Part shown: piece after piece, positions 34,229 to 43,230 of the stretch
How positions within the stretch are numbered: the stretch's first letter is position 1
How the letters are laid out: each line of letters starts with the position of its first letter
Origin: Brevibacterium sediminis
GTDB taxonomy: Bacteria > Actinomycetota > Actinomycetes > Actinomycetales > Brevibacteriaceae
Direction of reading: 5' to 3'
NCBI RefSeq assembly: GCF_013623905.1
Contig: NZ_JABKDD010000002.1
Location: 124,001-188,000 of the forward strand
Length of the DNA stretch: 64,000 nt
Program-made: the position numbers and the translations under genes
Notes under the pieces: generated by a model
What the model saw: the letters and a program-made list of their open reading frames with translations, nothing else
What the model was told of the DNA's origin: nothing
Databases searched by the model: none

Positions 34229-35680
34229 TCAGCCCTCGCCGAGGTGGTAGCGGTAGCCGTCGGACGTGTCCTCGATGACGACGCCGGCCGCGGCCAGTTC
34301 GTCCCGCAGGGCATCCGCGGTGGCGAAGTCCTTCTCCGCCTTCGCCTCGGCCCGTCGCTCGGCCATGGCGGCCACGAGGGAGTCGAGCGCCGACTCCGCC
34401 TTGGCATCGGCCGCCGAACCGGCCCAGACCTCAGCGCTGGGATTGACACCGAGGATGTCGAGCATGAGTTCCACCTCGGCGACGATCCGCGTCAGGCCTT
34501 CCCGGTTACCGCCGGAGTCGAGGAGCTTCGCCCCTTCGCTCACAGAGGCGAAGACCACGGACAGGGCACGAGGCACACCGAGGTCGTCGTCGAGGGCGGC
34601 GGCGAATTCGGCGGGCACGTCGACGCTGCGTGAACCGTAGGCGTCGCTGACGTCCGGCAGCGCCGGCGCGTCCGCGCCGAGCGTCTGGCGGGCGCGCTGG
34701 AGGAAGTTCTGCAGCCGTTCGAGCGAGGCCGCTGAGCGTTCCATCGCCTCGTTCGAGAAGTCGAGGATCGACCGGTAGCTGGCACCGGTGAGGAAGTAGC
34801 GCACGGCCAGCGGGCTGAACGTGTCGAACAGGTCGGAGGCGAAGACCGAATTGCCCAGAGACTTCGACATCTTGTCCCCGCCCACGTTGAGCAGGCCGGA
34901 ATGCATCCAGATGTTCGCGAACTGGTCCCCGGCGGCACGGGACTGCGCCAGCTCGTTCTCATGATGCGGGAAACGCAGGTCGAGTCCGCCGCCGTGGATG
35001 TCGAAGTTCGACCCCAGGTACTTCGTCGACATGGCCGAGCACTCGATGTGCCAACCCGGTCGGCCCCGACCCCACGGTGAGGGCCACGAGGCGGTGATCG
35101 GTTCGGAGTCCTTGTGGGCCTTCCACAGGGCGAAGTCCCGGGCGTCCTTCTTCCCGCGCAGCTCAGCGCCCTCCGACAGTTCCATGTCGTCGAGTCTCTG
35201 GTTCGTCAGTGCCCCGTAGTCGCTCCACGAGGCGGCGTCGAAGTAGACATCGGCGCTGCCGTCGAGCGCGGGGTAGGCATGACCGGCTTCGATGAGGCGG
35301 GAGATGAGTTCGATCATCTCCGTGATGTGCCCGGTTGCGCGCGGTTCGCTGCTCGGCGGCAGAACGTCGAGCGCGTCGTAGGCTGCGGTGAAGGCGCGTT
35401 CGTACTTGTACGCGTGAGCGAACCATTCCCGCCCCTCTTCGACGGACTTCGACAGGATCTTGTCGTCGATGTCGGTGACGTTGCGGATCACGGTCACCCG
35501 GTAGCCGCTGTAGAGCAGCCAGCGGCGCAGCGTGTCGAACACCGAAGCAGACCGCAGGTGGCCGATGTGCGGCTCGCCCTGCACCGTGGCGCCACAGACG
35601 TAGATACCGACCTGACCGTCGTTGACGGGGCGCAGTTCTTCGGTCGTGCGGCTGGCGGTGTTATAGAGCGAGATAGTCAC
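34229..35680 (-). CDS. cysS: Cysteinyl-tRNA synthetase
   Basis: Class I aminoacyl-tRNA synthetase of about 483 residues. YVCGATVQGEPHIGHLRS holds the zinc Cys and the HIGH motif, WHIECSAMS and HHENELAQS hold further zinc ligands, and KMSKSLGN is the KMSKS loop. The start is taken as GTG at 35680 (VTISLYNTASR), which agrees with family N-termini and follows a TAGACT -10 box (35693-35688) by 7 bases; a second GTG two codons upstream overlaps the expected transcript start. The C-terminal ADALRDELAAAGVVIEDT is also typical of CysS rather than MshC. Confidence 0.96.
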   Translation of the reverse strand: MTISLYNTASRTTEELRPVNDGQVGIYVCGATVQGEPHIGHLRSASVFDTLRRWLLYSGYRVTVIRNVTDIDDKILSKSVEEGREWFAHAYKYERAFTAAYDALDVLPPSSEPRATGHITEMIELISRLIEAGHAYPALDGSADVYFDAASWSDYGALTNQRLDDMELSEGAELRGKKDARDFALWKAHKDSEPITASWPSPWGRGRPGWHIECSAMSTKYLGSNFDIHGGGLDLRFPHHENELAQSRAAGDQFANIWMHSGLLNVGGDKMSKSLGNSVFASDLFDTFSPLAVRYFLTGASYRSILDFSNEAMERSAASLERLQNFLQRARQTLGADAPALPDVSDAYGSRSVDVPAEFAAALDDDLGVPRALSVVFASVSEGAKLLDSGGNREGLTRIVAEVELMLDILGVNPSAEVWAGSAADAKAESALDSLVAAMAERRAEAKAEKDFATADALRDELAAAGVVIEDTSDGYRYHLGEG

Positions 35681-35927
35681 GCCCACAAGTCTACCGGGCC
35701 TGGCTGATTTCCCCGTTTCCCGATATTCGATACACGACTGTTACGCGGCTCACGTGATGCGTGGCACATCACTCAGCAAGTTCCCAGTAAAGTGGACGCA
35801 AGAAATGAAGACCGAGGCGAGAGACCTTCTCGCATAGCGGACTTCGAACGAGCCCGACCGTCTCACGGACGAGACTGCGTGGGCTGACTCGGTCACGAAT
35901 CCCCGGGACCGCCACAGAAAGGACACC

Positions 35928-37490
35928 ATGTCTCTCAAGACATCACCCCAGAGGGAGGTCTTCGCCACCCGCGGCGCGTTCATCTTCGCTGCCATCGGTT
36001 CGGCCGTCGGCCTCGGCAACATCTGGCGCTTCCCCTATGTCACCTACGACAACGGCGGCGGCGCCTTCATCATCCCCTACCTCGTCGCACTCCTGACAGC
36101 CGGCATCCCGCTGCTGTTCTTCGACTACGCCATGGGGCACCGTTCACGCGGCTCGGCCCCGCTCTCGTTCCGCATGGCATCGAAGGTCGCCGAACCCATC
36201 GGCTGGTTCCAGACCGGAGTCGCCTTCGTCATCGGCATCTACTACGCAGCCATCATCGGCTGGGCCGGCTGCTACATGTTCTTCTCCCTCAACCAGGCCT
36301 GGGGAGACGATGCGGCCACCTTCTTCCAGTCCGACTTCCTCAACCTCTCCGACCCGGGAATCTCGATGGAGTTCGTGCCCGCGGTGCTCGTCCCGATCAT
36401 CATCGTCTGGATCATCACCCTGGGCATTCTGCTTCTGGGTGTGCAGAACGGCATCGCCGGATTCTCGAAGATCTTCATTCCGCTGCTGGTGATCCTGTTC
36501 CTCGCACTCGTCGTCAGGGCACTGTTCCTGCCCGGTGCGGCCGAGGGCCTCAACGCCCTCTTCACGCCCGACTTCGCAGCTCTGACTGATCCGAATGTGT
36601 GGATTGCTGCCTACGGGCAGATCTTCTTCTCTCTGTCCATCGGCTTCGGCATCATGATCACCTACGCCTCGTACTTGAAGAAGAAGACGAACCTCACCGG
36701 CTCCGGCCTCGTCGTCGGCTTCTCGAACTCCGCGTTCGAGATCCTCGCCGGCGTCGGTGTCTTCGCCGCTCTCGGATTCATGGCAGCAGCACAGGGCACT
36801 CAGGTCTCCGAGGTCGCGGACTCCGGCATCGGCCTGGCGTTCATGGCCTTCCCCACACTCATCTCCGAGATGCCCGGCGGCGGACTGTTCGGCTTCGCGT
36901 TCTTCGCCTGCCTCGTCTTCGCCGGCCTGACCTCGCTCGTCTCGATCGTCCAAGTGCCGATCCAGGCACTGCGTGAGAAGTTCAGGTTGGGGAACAAGGC
37001 ATCGATCATCCTGGTCGGCGGTGTGATGGCAATCATCTCGATCCTGCTCCTGCCCACCGTCACCGGACTCTACGTGCTCGACACGATCGATGCCTGGGCC
37101 AACAACATCGGCATCGTCGGCGGCGCCGTCGTCGGCCTCATTGTGATCGGATGGGCGCTGCGGAAGCTGCCGGTCCTGCGCGATCACCTCAACGCGATCT
37201 CGAGCTTCAAGGTCGGCTGGTTCTGGATGATCATCCTCGGCGGAGTGACCACGCTGGTGCTCGCCTATATGCTCATCCATCAGATCATCACCTACGCCAC
37301 CGAGGGATACGAGGACTACCCGACCCTGATCACCGGGGTTATGGGCTGGGGCATGATCGGCCTGCTCGTCGTGGCAGCGATCGTCCTCACGCTCATCAAG
37401 TGGCCGAAGCAGACGATCGACGAGGCGGAGGCGGCGATCGCCGATTCCGCAGCCGAAGAGAATCTCCGCAACGAAACCAAGGGAGCCTGA
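35928..37490 (+). CDS. metP: Sodium-dependent NSS-family transporter, MetP type
   Basis: 520 residues of the neurotransmitter:sodium symporter family: TM1 IGSAVGLGNIWRFPYVTYDNGGGAF carries the sodium and substrate site, and about eleven more helices follow. In Corynebacterium, MetP with the tiny MetS imports methionine and alanine with sodium. Here the same small partner follows 1 base after the stop. AAGGACACC precedes the ATG. The 240-base leader shows no riboswitch I can recognise. Confidence 0.9.
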   Translation: MSLKTSPQREVFATRGAFIFAAIGSAVGLGNIWRFPYVTYDNGGGAFIIPYLVALLTAGIPLLFFDYAMGHRSRGSAPLSFRMASKVAEPIGWFQTGVAFVIGIYYAAIIGWAGCYMFFSLNQAWGDDAATFFQSDFLNLSDPGISMEFVPAVLVPIIIVWIITLGILLLGVQNGIAGFSKIFIPLLVILFLALVVRALFLPGAAEGLNALFTPDFAALTDPNVWIAAYGQIFFSLSIGFGIMITYASYLKKKTNLTGSGLVVGFSNSAFEILAGVGVFAALGFMAAAQGTQVSEVADSGIGLAFMAFPTLISEMPGGGLFGFAFFACLVFAGLTSLVSIVQVPIQALREKFRLGNKASIILVGGVMAIISILLLPTVTGLYVLDTIDAWANNIGIVGGAVVGLIVIGWALRKLPVLRDHLNAISSFKVGWFWMIILGGVTTLVLAYMLIHQIITYATEGYEDYPTLITGVMGWGMIGLLVVAAIVLTLIKWPKQTIDEAEAAIADSAAEENLRNETKGA

Positions 37491-37491
37491 A

Positions 37492-37596
37492 ATGGGTACC
37501 TCAGCAATCATCATGATGGTCATCGCCATGGTCACCGTATGGGGCGGACTCGGCGCCGCGATCATGCATCTGCGCAAGCACCCCGACGAGGAGTGA
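37492..37596 (+). CDS. metS: MetS-type small subunit of the methionine/alanine importer
   Basis: 34-residue membrane miniprotein: one helix (about 4-26, AIIMMVIAMVTVWGGLGAAIM) followed by a His/Asp/Glu end HLRKHPDEE. Length, hydrophobic helix and position directly behind metP match MetS, which is required for transport in Corynebacterium. It is below the usual length cut-off for gene finding. GGGAG lies 9 bases before the ATG. Confidence 0.9.
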   Translation: MGTSAIIMMVIAMVTVWGGLGAAIMHLRKHPDEE

Positions 37597-37628
37597 GCAC
37601 CGCGCCCACTCCGACGGCATGAGACGAC

Positions 37629-37672
37629 GAGGGCGGTCCGATCCCCGATGACAGGGATCGGACCGCCTTCCT
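37629..37672 (+). terminator. Terminator behind metPS
   Basis: A perfect 14-bp stem (37632-37645 with 37654-37667) and an 8-base loop, extended by an outer ACGAGG/CCTCGT pairing. It lies 33 bases after the metS stop. Confidence 0.8.
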
Positions 37673-37690
37673 CGTGCTCATGTGTATTTC

Positions 37691-37735
37691 CCTCGCCGAG
37701 GCGGCCGGGCCGTGGTCACGGCCGCCTCGGCGAGG
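37691..37735. repeat. GC-rich hairpin with two CGCCGAGGCGG units
   Basis: 16-base arms (37691-37706 and 37720-37735) are perfect complements around 13 bases that can pair further. It lies between convergent genes beside the metPS terminator and is the best-formed member of this short repeat class. Confidence 0.8.
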
Positions 37736-37775
37736 CCGGCGTGACCTTGCGGTCATCCCGGCGACGGTGCCGCGG

Positions 37776-39269
37776 TTACGCTTCGGCCACCTCGGCGGGC
37801 CGGTTGAGTCGACTGTGCTTCCGCGAATAGGCGAAATACACGACGAGGCCGATGGCCAGCCACACGAGGAAGCGGATCCACGTGTCCATGTTGAGGTTGA
37901 GCATGAGATAGAAGCAGACGATCGCGGAGACGATCGGCAGCACCGGGACGAACGGAACCTTGAACGGGCGCTCGAGCTCGGGACGGGTCCGACGCAGCAC
38001 GATGACACCGATCGAAACAAGCACGAAGGCCGAGAGCGTGCCGATGTTGACGAGCTCGGCGAGCGTCGACAGGGGCACGAACGCGGCGATGACCGCGATG
38101 ATCACGCCGGTGATGATCGTGAACCGGTACGGAGTGCCGAACTTCGGGTTGGTCTTCGCTAGCCACTGCGGCAGCAGGCCATCGCGAGCCATGGAGAAGC
38201 CGACGCGCGTCTGCCCCATGAAGAGGATCATGCACACGACGATGAGGCCGATGCAGGCTCCGATCGCAATGAGGTTGCCCATCAGGGGAAGACCTGCATT
38301 GACGAACGCGGTCGCCAGCGGGGCACCGTCTTCGGGGTCGATGTCCTTGTAGTTCTGCATACCGGTGATCACCAGGGAGACGGCGATGTAGAGTCCGGTG
38401 ACGATAGCCAGGGAGCCGAAGATGCCGATAGGCAGGTTTCGCTGCGGATTCTTCGTCTCCTCTGCTGTGGTGGCAACGACGTCGAAGCCGATGAACGCGA
38501 AGAACACCATGGCTGCTGCTGCGAAGATGCCTCCGATGCCGAAGACGCTCGGGTCGAGTCCGAAGAGCCCTTGAACGACAGGCAGGTGCATCATCGATCC
38601 GCCGGTGTCGGCAGGCTCTTCCGCCGGCGGGATGAACGGCACCCAGTTCGAGACCTTGACGAAGAAGAGCCCGACGATGATGACGGTGAGGACGACGAGG
38701 ACCTTGAGGAAGGTGACGATGATGTTGATCCGGCTCGACAGCTTGATGCCGGTGACCAGAACGATCGTCAGACCCAGTACAAGCAGCCCCGCGGGCAGGT
38801 TGATCCAGCCGCCCTCGGCTGTGGCGATGGCATCGGGGATGGCGAACGGCGTGCTCTCGAGGACTACCGCGAGGTACTGACTGAATGAGGTCGCGAGCGC
38901 TGCCGACCCGACGGTGAATTCGAGGATGAGATCCCAACCGATGATCCAAGCCAACAGTTCGCCCATGGTCGCGAAGGTGAACGTGTAGGCGCTGCCGGCA
39001 ACCGGCACCGTCGACGCGAATTCGGCGTAGCACAGCGCCGCAAGGCCACAGGCGACGCCGGCGATGAGGAAGGACAGCGCGATGCCCGGCCCGGCGTTCG
39101 TCGCGGCGGCGTGCCCGGTGAGGACGAAGATGCCGGCGCCGATGCAGACGCCCACGCCGAAGATGACGAGGTCGAGTGCGCCGAGGTTCTTCTTCAGCTG
39201 ATGTTCGGGGTCTTGAGTGTCACGGATGCTCTGCTCGATGGACTTCGTGCGTTTCCATTCGCCTGCCAT
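37776..39269 (-). CDS. Amino acid permease, APC superfamily (YfnA/cationic type)
   Basis: 497 residues, about twelve to thirteen membrane helices. N-terminus KKNLGALDLVIFGVGVCIGAGIFVLTG, then CYAEFASTVPVAGSAYTF, FFAFIGFDVVATTAEETKNPQRNLP (cationic amino acid transporter signature) and RVGFSMARDGLLPQW. The C-terminus has LERPFKVPFVPVLP. AAAGGAGGAG just upstream fixes the ATG at 39269, not the longer frame. Substrate unresolved. It shares its general layout with the permease at 31662 but the two differ clearly, so they are not a recent duplication. Confidence 0.92.
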   Translation of the reverse strand: MAGEWKRTKSIEQSIRDTQDPEHQLKKNLGALDLVIFGVGVCIGAGIFVLTGHAAATNAGPGIALSFLIAGVACGLAALCYAEFASTVPVAGSAYTFTFATMGELLAWIIGWDLILEFTVGSAALATSFSQYLAVVLESTPFAIPDAIATAEGGWINLPAGLLVLGLTIVLVTGIKLSSRINIIVTFLKVLVVLTVIIVGLFFVKVSNWVPFIPPAEEPADTGGSMMHLPVVQGLFGLDPSVFGIGGIFAAAAMVFFAFIGFDVVATTAEETKNPQRNLPIGIFGSLAIVTGLYIAVSLVITGMQNYKDIDPEDGAPLATAFVNAGLPLMGNLIAIGACIGLIVVCMILFMGQTRVGFSMARDGLLPQWLAKTNPKFGTPYRFTIITGVIIAVIAAFVPLSTLAELVNIGTLSAFVLVSIGVIVLRRTRPELERPFKVPFVPVLPIVSAIVCFYLMLNLNMDTWIRFLVWLAIGLVVYFAYSRKHSRLNRPAEVAEA

Positions 39270-39715
39270 GACTCCTCCTTTGCAGTATGGCAGTGAGAAC
39301 CGCACCGCCGAAGGTGACGCGGATCACTGAGATTGAGTTTACCGGTCAATGATAAACCACAATGTGAGACGTATTCACCACTCTGGCCGTCGCCTCAGAT
39401 CGCGGCTCCGCCCACCGCCTGCGATCCCCGTTTCCGTCAGGGAAGAACCGCCGGACGCAACAGCGCCGTCTTCCGCTCCGCATGCCCCTCAGAGTGCACG
39501 AGACCGACGACCGATCGAGGCTGCCCGACGGACTGTTTCGCCCTCTCTGAACCATGTCAACGCACGTAGGTGCACTGATTTCCGGACCGACCTGGTCGAG
39601 CCCAGCGTGCTTGGTTAGGGTGGGGACTGTGAGCACCCCATTCCGGGGTACGCTCAGTCCACTTCGGGTGTTCCCATCCGCGGACACCCGTCACCGAAGA
39701 CATTTAGGAGACGCA
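39270..39715. other. Divergent intergenic region between a permease and mscR
   Basis: 446 bases without a convincing gene. A TAAACT on the minus strand (near 39340) could serve the permease. A TAGGGT near 39616 is a -10 candidate for mscR, followed by a GTG in frame with mscR. The leader can form a small hairpin, CGGGTGT...ACACCCG (39665-39690). Confidence 0.4.
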
Positions 39716-40807
39716 ATGCCACAGACCGTCAAGGGCGTCATCTCCCGCAGCAAGGGAGCCCCGGTCGAACTCACCGACATCGTCATCCCGGACCCGGGAC
39801 CAGGCGAGGTCGTCGTCGATGTGAAGTCGTGCGGCGTCTGCCACACAGACTTCCACTACCGCGAGGGCGGGATCAGCGATGACTACCCGTTCCTGCTCGG
39901 CCACGAGTCCGCCGGAATCGTCTCCGAGGTCGGCGAAGGAGTCACCGAGGTCGCGGTCGGGGATTTCGTCATCCTAAACTGGCGCGCCATCTGCGGCGAC
40001 TGCCGCGCCTGCAAGCGCGGCGAACCCTGGTACTGCTTCGACACCCACAACGCTTCACAGAAGATGACCCTGCCCGACGGCACCGAGCTCGAAGCCGCTC
40101 TGGGCATCGGATCCTTCGCCGAGAAGACACTCGTCGCCGCGGGTCAGTGCACAAAGGTCCCCGAAGCGGACCCGGCCGTCGTGGGTCTGCTCGGCTGCGG
40201 AATGATGGCCGGGATCGGGGCTGCCATCAACACCGGCGAGGTCACCCGCGGCAAGACCGTGGCCGTGATCGGTGCCGGCGGTGTCGGCTGCGCGGCGATC
40301 GCCGGTTCGGCTCTGGCCGGGGCGAACACGATCATCGCCCTCGACATCGATGAGAAGAAGCTGTCCTGGGCCAGCGACTTCGGCGCCACGCACACGGTGT
40401 CGACGAAGGGCATGAGCGAGGACGAGGTCGTCGCGGCGATCCAGGAGCGCACCGGAGGCTTCGGCGCCGATGTCGTCATCGACGCCGTCGGACTTCCCGC
40501 CACCTGGCGGCAGGCCTTCTACGGCCGCGACCTCGCAGGCACCGTCGTCCTCGTCGGTGTGCCGACTCCGGAAATGGAGCTCACGGTTCCGCTGCTCGAT
40601 GTGTTCGGCCGCGGCGGCAAGCTCAAGTCATCCTGGTACGGTGATTGCCTGCCCGACCGCGACTTCCCGATGCTCGTCGACCTCTACCAGCAGGGACGTT
40701 TCCCGCTCGAGAAGTTCGTGTCCGAACGCATCGGCATCGGCGATGTCGAATCCGCTTTTGAGAAGATGGCCAAGGGCCAGGTCCTACGATCGGTGGTGGA
40801 ACTGTAA
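39716..40807 (+). CDS. mscR: S-(hydroxymethyl)mycothiol dehydrogenase
   Basis: Class III-type zinc alcohol dehydrogenase that oxidises the formaldehyde-mycothiol adduct with NAD and also works on S-nitrosomycothiol. 363 residues. Catalytic zinc region [15 protein letters not shown] (Cys39) and GHESAG; structural zinc Cys93, 96, 99 and 107 in [15 protein letters not shown]; cofactor loop GAGGVGC; C-terminal [21 protein letters not shown], typical of the mycothiol branch. AGGAG precedes the ATG; a GTG-start extension is possible but less likely. The next gene overlaps by one base, the usual mscR-hydrolase pair. Confidence 0.93.
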   Translation: MPQTVKGVISRSKGAPVELTDIVIPDPGPGEVVVDVKSCGVCHTDFHYREGGISDDYPFLLGHESAGIVSEVGEGVTEVAVGDFVILNWRAICGDCRACKRGEPWYCFDTHNASQKMTLPDGTELEAALGIGSFAEKTLVAAGQCTKVPEADPAVVGLLGCGMMAGIGAAINTGEVTRGKTVAVIGAGGVGCAAIAGSALAGANTIIALDIDEKKLSWASDFGATHTVSTKGMSEDEVVAAIQERTGGFGADVVIDAVGLPATWRQAFYGRDLAGTVVLVGVPTPEMELTVPLLDVFGRGGKLKSSWYGDCLPDRDFPMLVDLYQQGRFPLEKFVSERIGIGDVESAFEKMAKGQVLRSVVEL

Positions 40808-41478
40808 TGACAGCTATTGAGCATCTCGTCACGTCTGGCACGTTCTCCCTGGATGGAGAGACGCACGACGTCGACAACAACGTGTGGATCATCGGCGACG
40901 ATTCCGAGGTCATCGTCATCGACCCGGCCCATGATGTCGATGCGATCGCCGAGGCGGTCGGATCCAGAGACGTCAAGGCCATCCTGCTCACGCACGGTCA
41001 CGACGATCATGTGCGCGTCGTCCGCGACTTCGCACAACGGGTGGGCAACCCCACCGTGTACCTCAATCCCGATGACTATGTGCTGTGGGATATGACCTTT
41101 GAGAACTACCGTCCCGACGGACAGATCGCCCACGGCGACACCTGGACCGTCGGCGGAATCAAGCTCAAGGCCCTGCACACTCCCGGCCACTCCCCCGGTT
41201 CGACGTGCTTCTTCGTCGAGACTGGTCTGCCGGCTCCGGCATCGGCCGGTGCGGGACGGGCCGTCGGTCCGGTGCTGTTCTCCGGAGACACCCTGTTCAA
41301 CGGCGGCCCCGGAGCCACGGGACGGTCGCATTCGAGCTTCGAGACCATCATCGAATCGATCCGCGACGTGCTCTTCCCGCTGCCCGAGGCGACCGTCGTG
41401 CTCACCGGGCACGGCGATTCCACGTCGATCGGCGCGGAGAGCCCGGCCCTCGAGGACTGGATCAAACGCGGACACTGA
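40807..41478 (+). CDS. Metallo-beta-lactamase-fold hydrolase partner of mscR
   Basis: 223-residue MBL-fold protein. The zinc motif THGHDDH (His63, His65, Asp67, His68 region), then HTPGHSPGS, FSGDTLF and TGHGDST provide the glyoxalase II-like metal site. Encoded by a TAATG overlap with mscR. In actinomycetes this pair is conserved, and the hydrolase probably acts on the S-formylmycothiol thioester from the dehydrogenase, like S-formylglutathione hydrolase elsewhere (inference from context). Confidence 0.88.
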   Translation: MTAIEHLVTSGTFSLDGETHDVDNNVWIIGDDSEVIVIDPAHDVDAIAEAVGSRDVKAILLTHGHDDHVRVVRDFAQRVGNPTVYLNPDDYVLWDMTFENYRPDGQIAHGDTWTVGGIKLKALHTPGHSPGSTCFFVETGLPAPASAGAGRAVGPVLFSGDTLFNGGPGATGRSHSSFETIIESIRDVLFPLPEATVVLTGHGDSTSIGAESPALEDWIKRGH

Positions 41479-41637
41479 GCCGCCGCAGGCCGGGCTCAGA
41501 CCGCTCGCCGACTAAGACGCAGATCGCATAGCCTGCCTGCCTGCGGTCAGGCTGTGACCGACCAGCGCAACTCGCAGATGCGGGTCGCGACCCACACGGG
41601 TTCGCGACCCGCGTCTACGCATTCCGCCCCTGCCGGA

Positions 41638-41643
41638 TAGACT
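41638..41643 (+). promoter_or_regulatory. -10 box of a leaderless promoter (permease)
   Basis: TAGACT ends exactly 6 bases before the GTG at 41650. No ribosome site is visible. Confidence 0.65.
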
Positions 41644-41649
41644 CGTCGG

Positions 41650-43062
41650 GTGCCTGAATCACAGTCTTCGCAGCCCGCCGAGTCAGCGTCCGCCTCGGCC
41701 TCCGGTTCTTCTGATACCTCGTCCAACGGCCTCAAGGTGGGGATGAAGCCCCGCCACCTGGTGATGATGAGCCTCGGCTCGGCGATCGGCGCCGGTCTCT
41801 TCGTCGGCTCCGGTGCCGGAGTGCAGGCGGCTGGTCCCGCCGTGCTCATCTCATACGTCGTCGCGGGTCTCATCGTCATCTTCGTCATGCGGGCGCTGGG
41901 CGAACTCGTCGCCGCCGACCCGAATCCGGGTGCGTTCTCGCACTATGCGGGCAAGGCCATGGGCCCGGCCGCGGCCTTCGCCGTCGGTGCTCTGTGGTGG
42001 GTCCAGCTGTGCCTCGTCGTCGCCGCCGAGGCCACCGCCGCCGCGCAGATCGCCGCTTCCTATATTCCGGCAGTCCCCCAGTGGGTCATCGCCTTGGCGA
42101 TCATGCTCGTCTTCACGGCCATCAACCTCACCACTTCGGGCAGCTTCGGTGAGTTCGAGTTCTGGTTCTCACTCATCAAAGTCGCCTTCGTCGTCCTCTT
42201 CGTCGTCCTCGGTGCCGCATACCTGTTCGGATGGACCCCGGCCGAACCGCCCGCGCAGATCTTCGCCGACGGGTTCATGCCCACCGGCATCTCCGGCATC
42301 GCCGCCGGACTGCTCGTCGTCGCGTTCGCCTTCGGCGGCATCGAGATCGTTGCGGTCGCCGCGGCCGAGACCGCGAACCCCGAACGCAGCGTCTCCCAGG
42401 CGATCAAGACGATCGTGTGGCGCATCCTGTTCCTCTACATCGGGTCGGTGGCGATCATCGTCCTCGTCCTGCCGTGGACGGACGACCGCCTGGCGGAGTC
42501 CCCCTTCGTGGCCGTTCTCGAGACTGCTGGGCTGCCGTTCATTGCCTCGCTGCTGGCCGCGGTCATCGTCATCGCGCTGCTGTCGTCGATGAACGCGAAC
42601 ATCTACGGAGCGTCCCGGATGTCGTTCTCGATGTCGCAGCGGTCCATGCTGCCGCGCGGGCTCGGCCGCACCAATCGCCGCGGGGTGCCAGTGGCAGCGG
42701 TGCTGGCCACCTCGGCGTTCGGCTTCGTCGCCGTCGCGCTCAACTATTTCTGGGCAGCCGAGGTCCTCGGGGTCCTGCTCAACATCGTCGGCTCCACGCT
42801 CATCGTCACCTGGGTCGCCACCCTCGTATCGCAGATCGTTCTGCGTCGTCGCGCCGAGGCGGCTGGCCAGTCCCTGCCGCTGCGCATGTGGGGCTACCCA
42901 TGGCTGTCGTATGTCACCCTGGCCGGAATCGCTGTGATCATCGGACTCGGCCTGACTGTCGAATCCGTGCGCTTCCAGATCGTCGGCACACTCATCTTCG
43001 TCGTCGCGCTCTACCTCATCGGCCTCATCGTCACGAAGCGTCACCCGAACGCGAAGGTCTGA
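41650..43062 (+). CDS. Amino acid permease, AAT family
   Basis: 470 residues, about twelve membrane helices. LKVGMKPRHLVMMSLGSAIGAGLFVGSG is the amino acid transporter (AAT) TM1 signature, with ELVAADPNPGAFSHYAGKAMGP and FGGIEIVAVAAAETANPERSVSQAIK. The AAT family takes up aromatic, branched or GABA-like amino acids with protons; substrate not resolved. A Ser/Ala-rich cytoplasmic N-terminus of about 25 residues. Leaderless GTG start. The convergent neighbour is the reductase-like gene. Confidence 0.92.
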   Translation: MPESQSSQPAESASASASGSSDTSSNGLKVGMKPRHLVMMSLGSAIGAGLFVGSGAGVQAAGPAVLISYVVAGLIVIFVMRALGELVAADPNPGAFSHYAGKAMGPAAAFAVGALWWVQLCLVVAAEATAAAQIAASYIPAVPQWVIALAIMLVFTAINLTTSGSFGEFEFWFSLIKVAFVVLFVVLGAAYLFGWTPAEPPAQIFADGFMPTGISGIAAGLLVVAFAFGGIEIVAVAAAETANPERSVSQAIKTIVWRILFLYIGSVAIIVLVLPWTDDRLAESPFVAVLETAGLPFIASLLAAVIVIALLSSMNANIYGASRMSFSMSQRSMLPRGLGRTNRRGVPVAAVLATSAFGFVAVALNYFWAAEVLGVLLNIVGSTLIVTWVATLVSQIVLRRRAEAAGQSLPLRMWGYPWLSYVTLAGIAVIIGLGLTVESVRFQIVGTLIFVVALYLIGLIVTKRHPNAKV

Positions 43063-43106
43063 GCCCGCCGTTCACCGCCACCGAGGCGGCTGTCGGCCTC
43101 CGTGCC

Positions 43107-43180
43107 CGGACCGCGGCAGTCCCCACCGCCGGACCGCGGCGATCCCTAGCGGCCGGACCGCGGCAATCTCCAGCGGCCGG
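43107..43180. repeat. 24-bp tandem repeat, three units
   Basis: CGGACCGCGGC-type units start at 43107, 43130 and 43154. They lie between convergent genes and differ only by a few bases. No frame on either strand extends a gene through them. Confidence 0.85.
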
Positions 43181-43230
43181 TTGTTCAGTCGCAGCCTTCG
43201 TCCGATGCAGGCATCTGAACGCGTCGAGCC

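Noticed and set aside
35687..35927. A SAM-type riboswitch before metP
   Set aside because: I could not find the conserved core of any SAM riboswitch class; only ordinary leader sequence is visible.
36144..37577. A 477-codon minus-strand frame opposite metP
   Set aside because: Extremely acidic and His-rich antisense shadow of a membrane protein; no recognisable motif.
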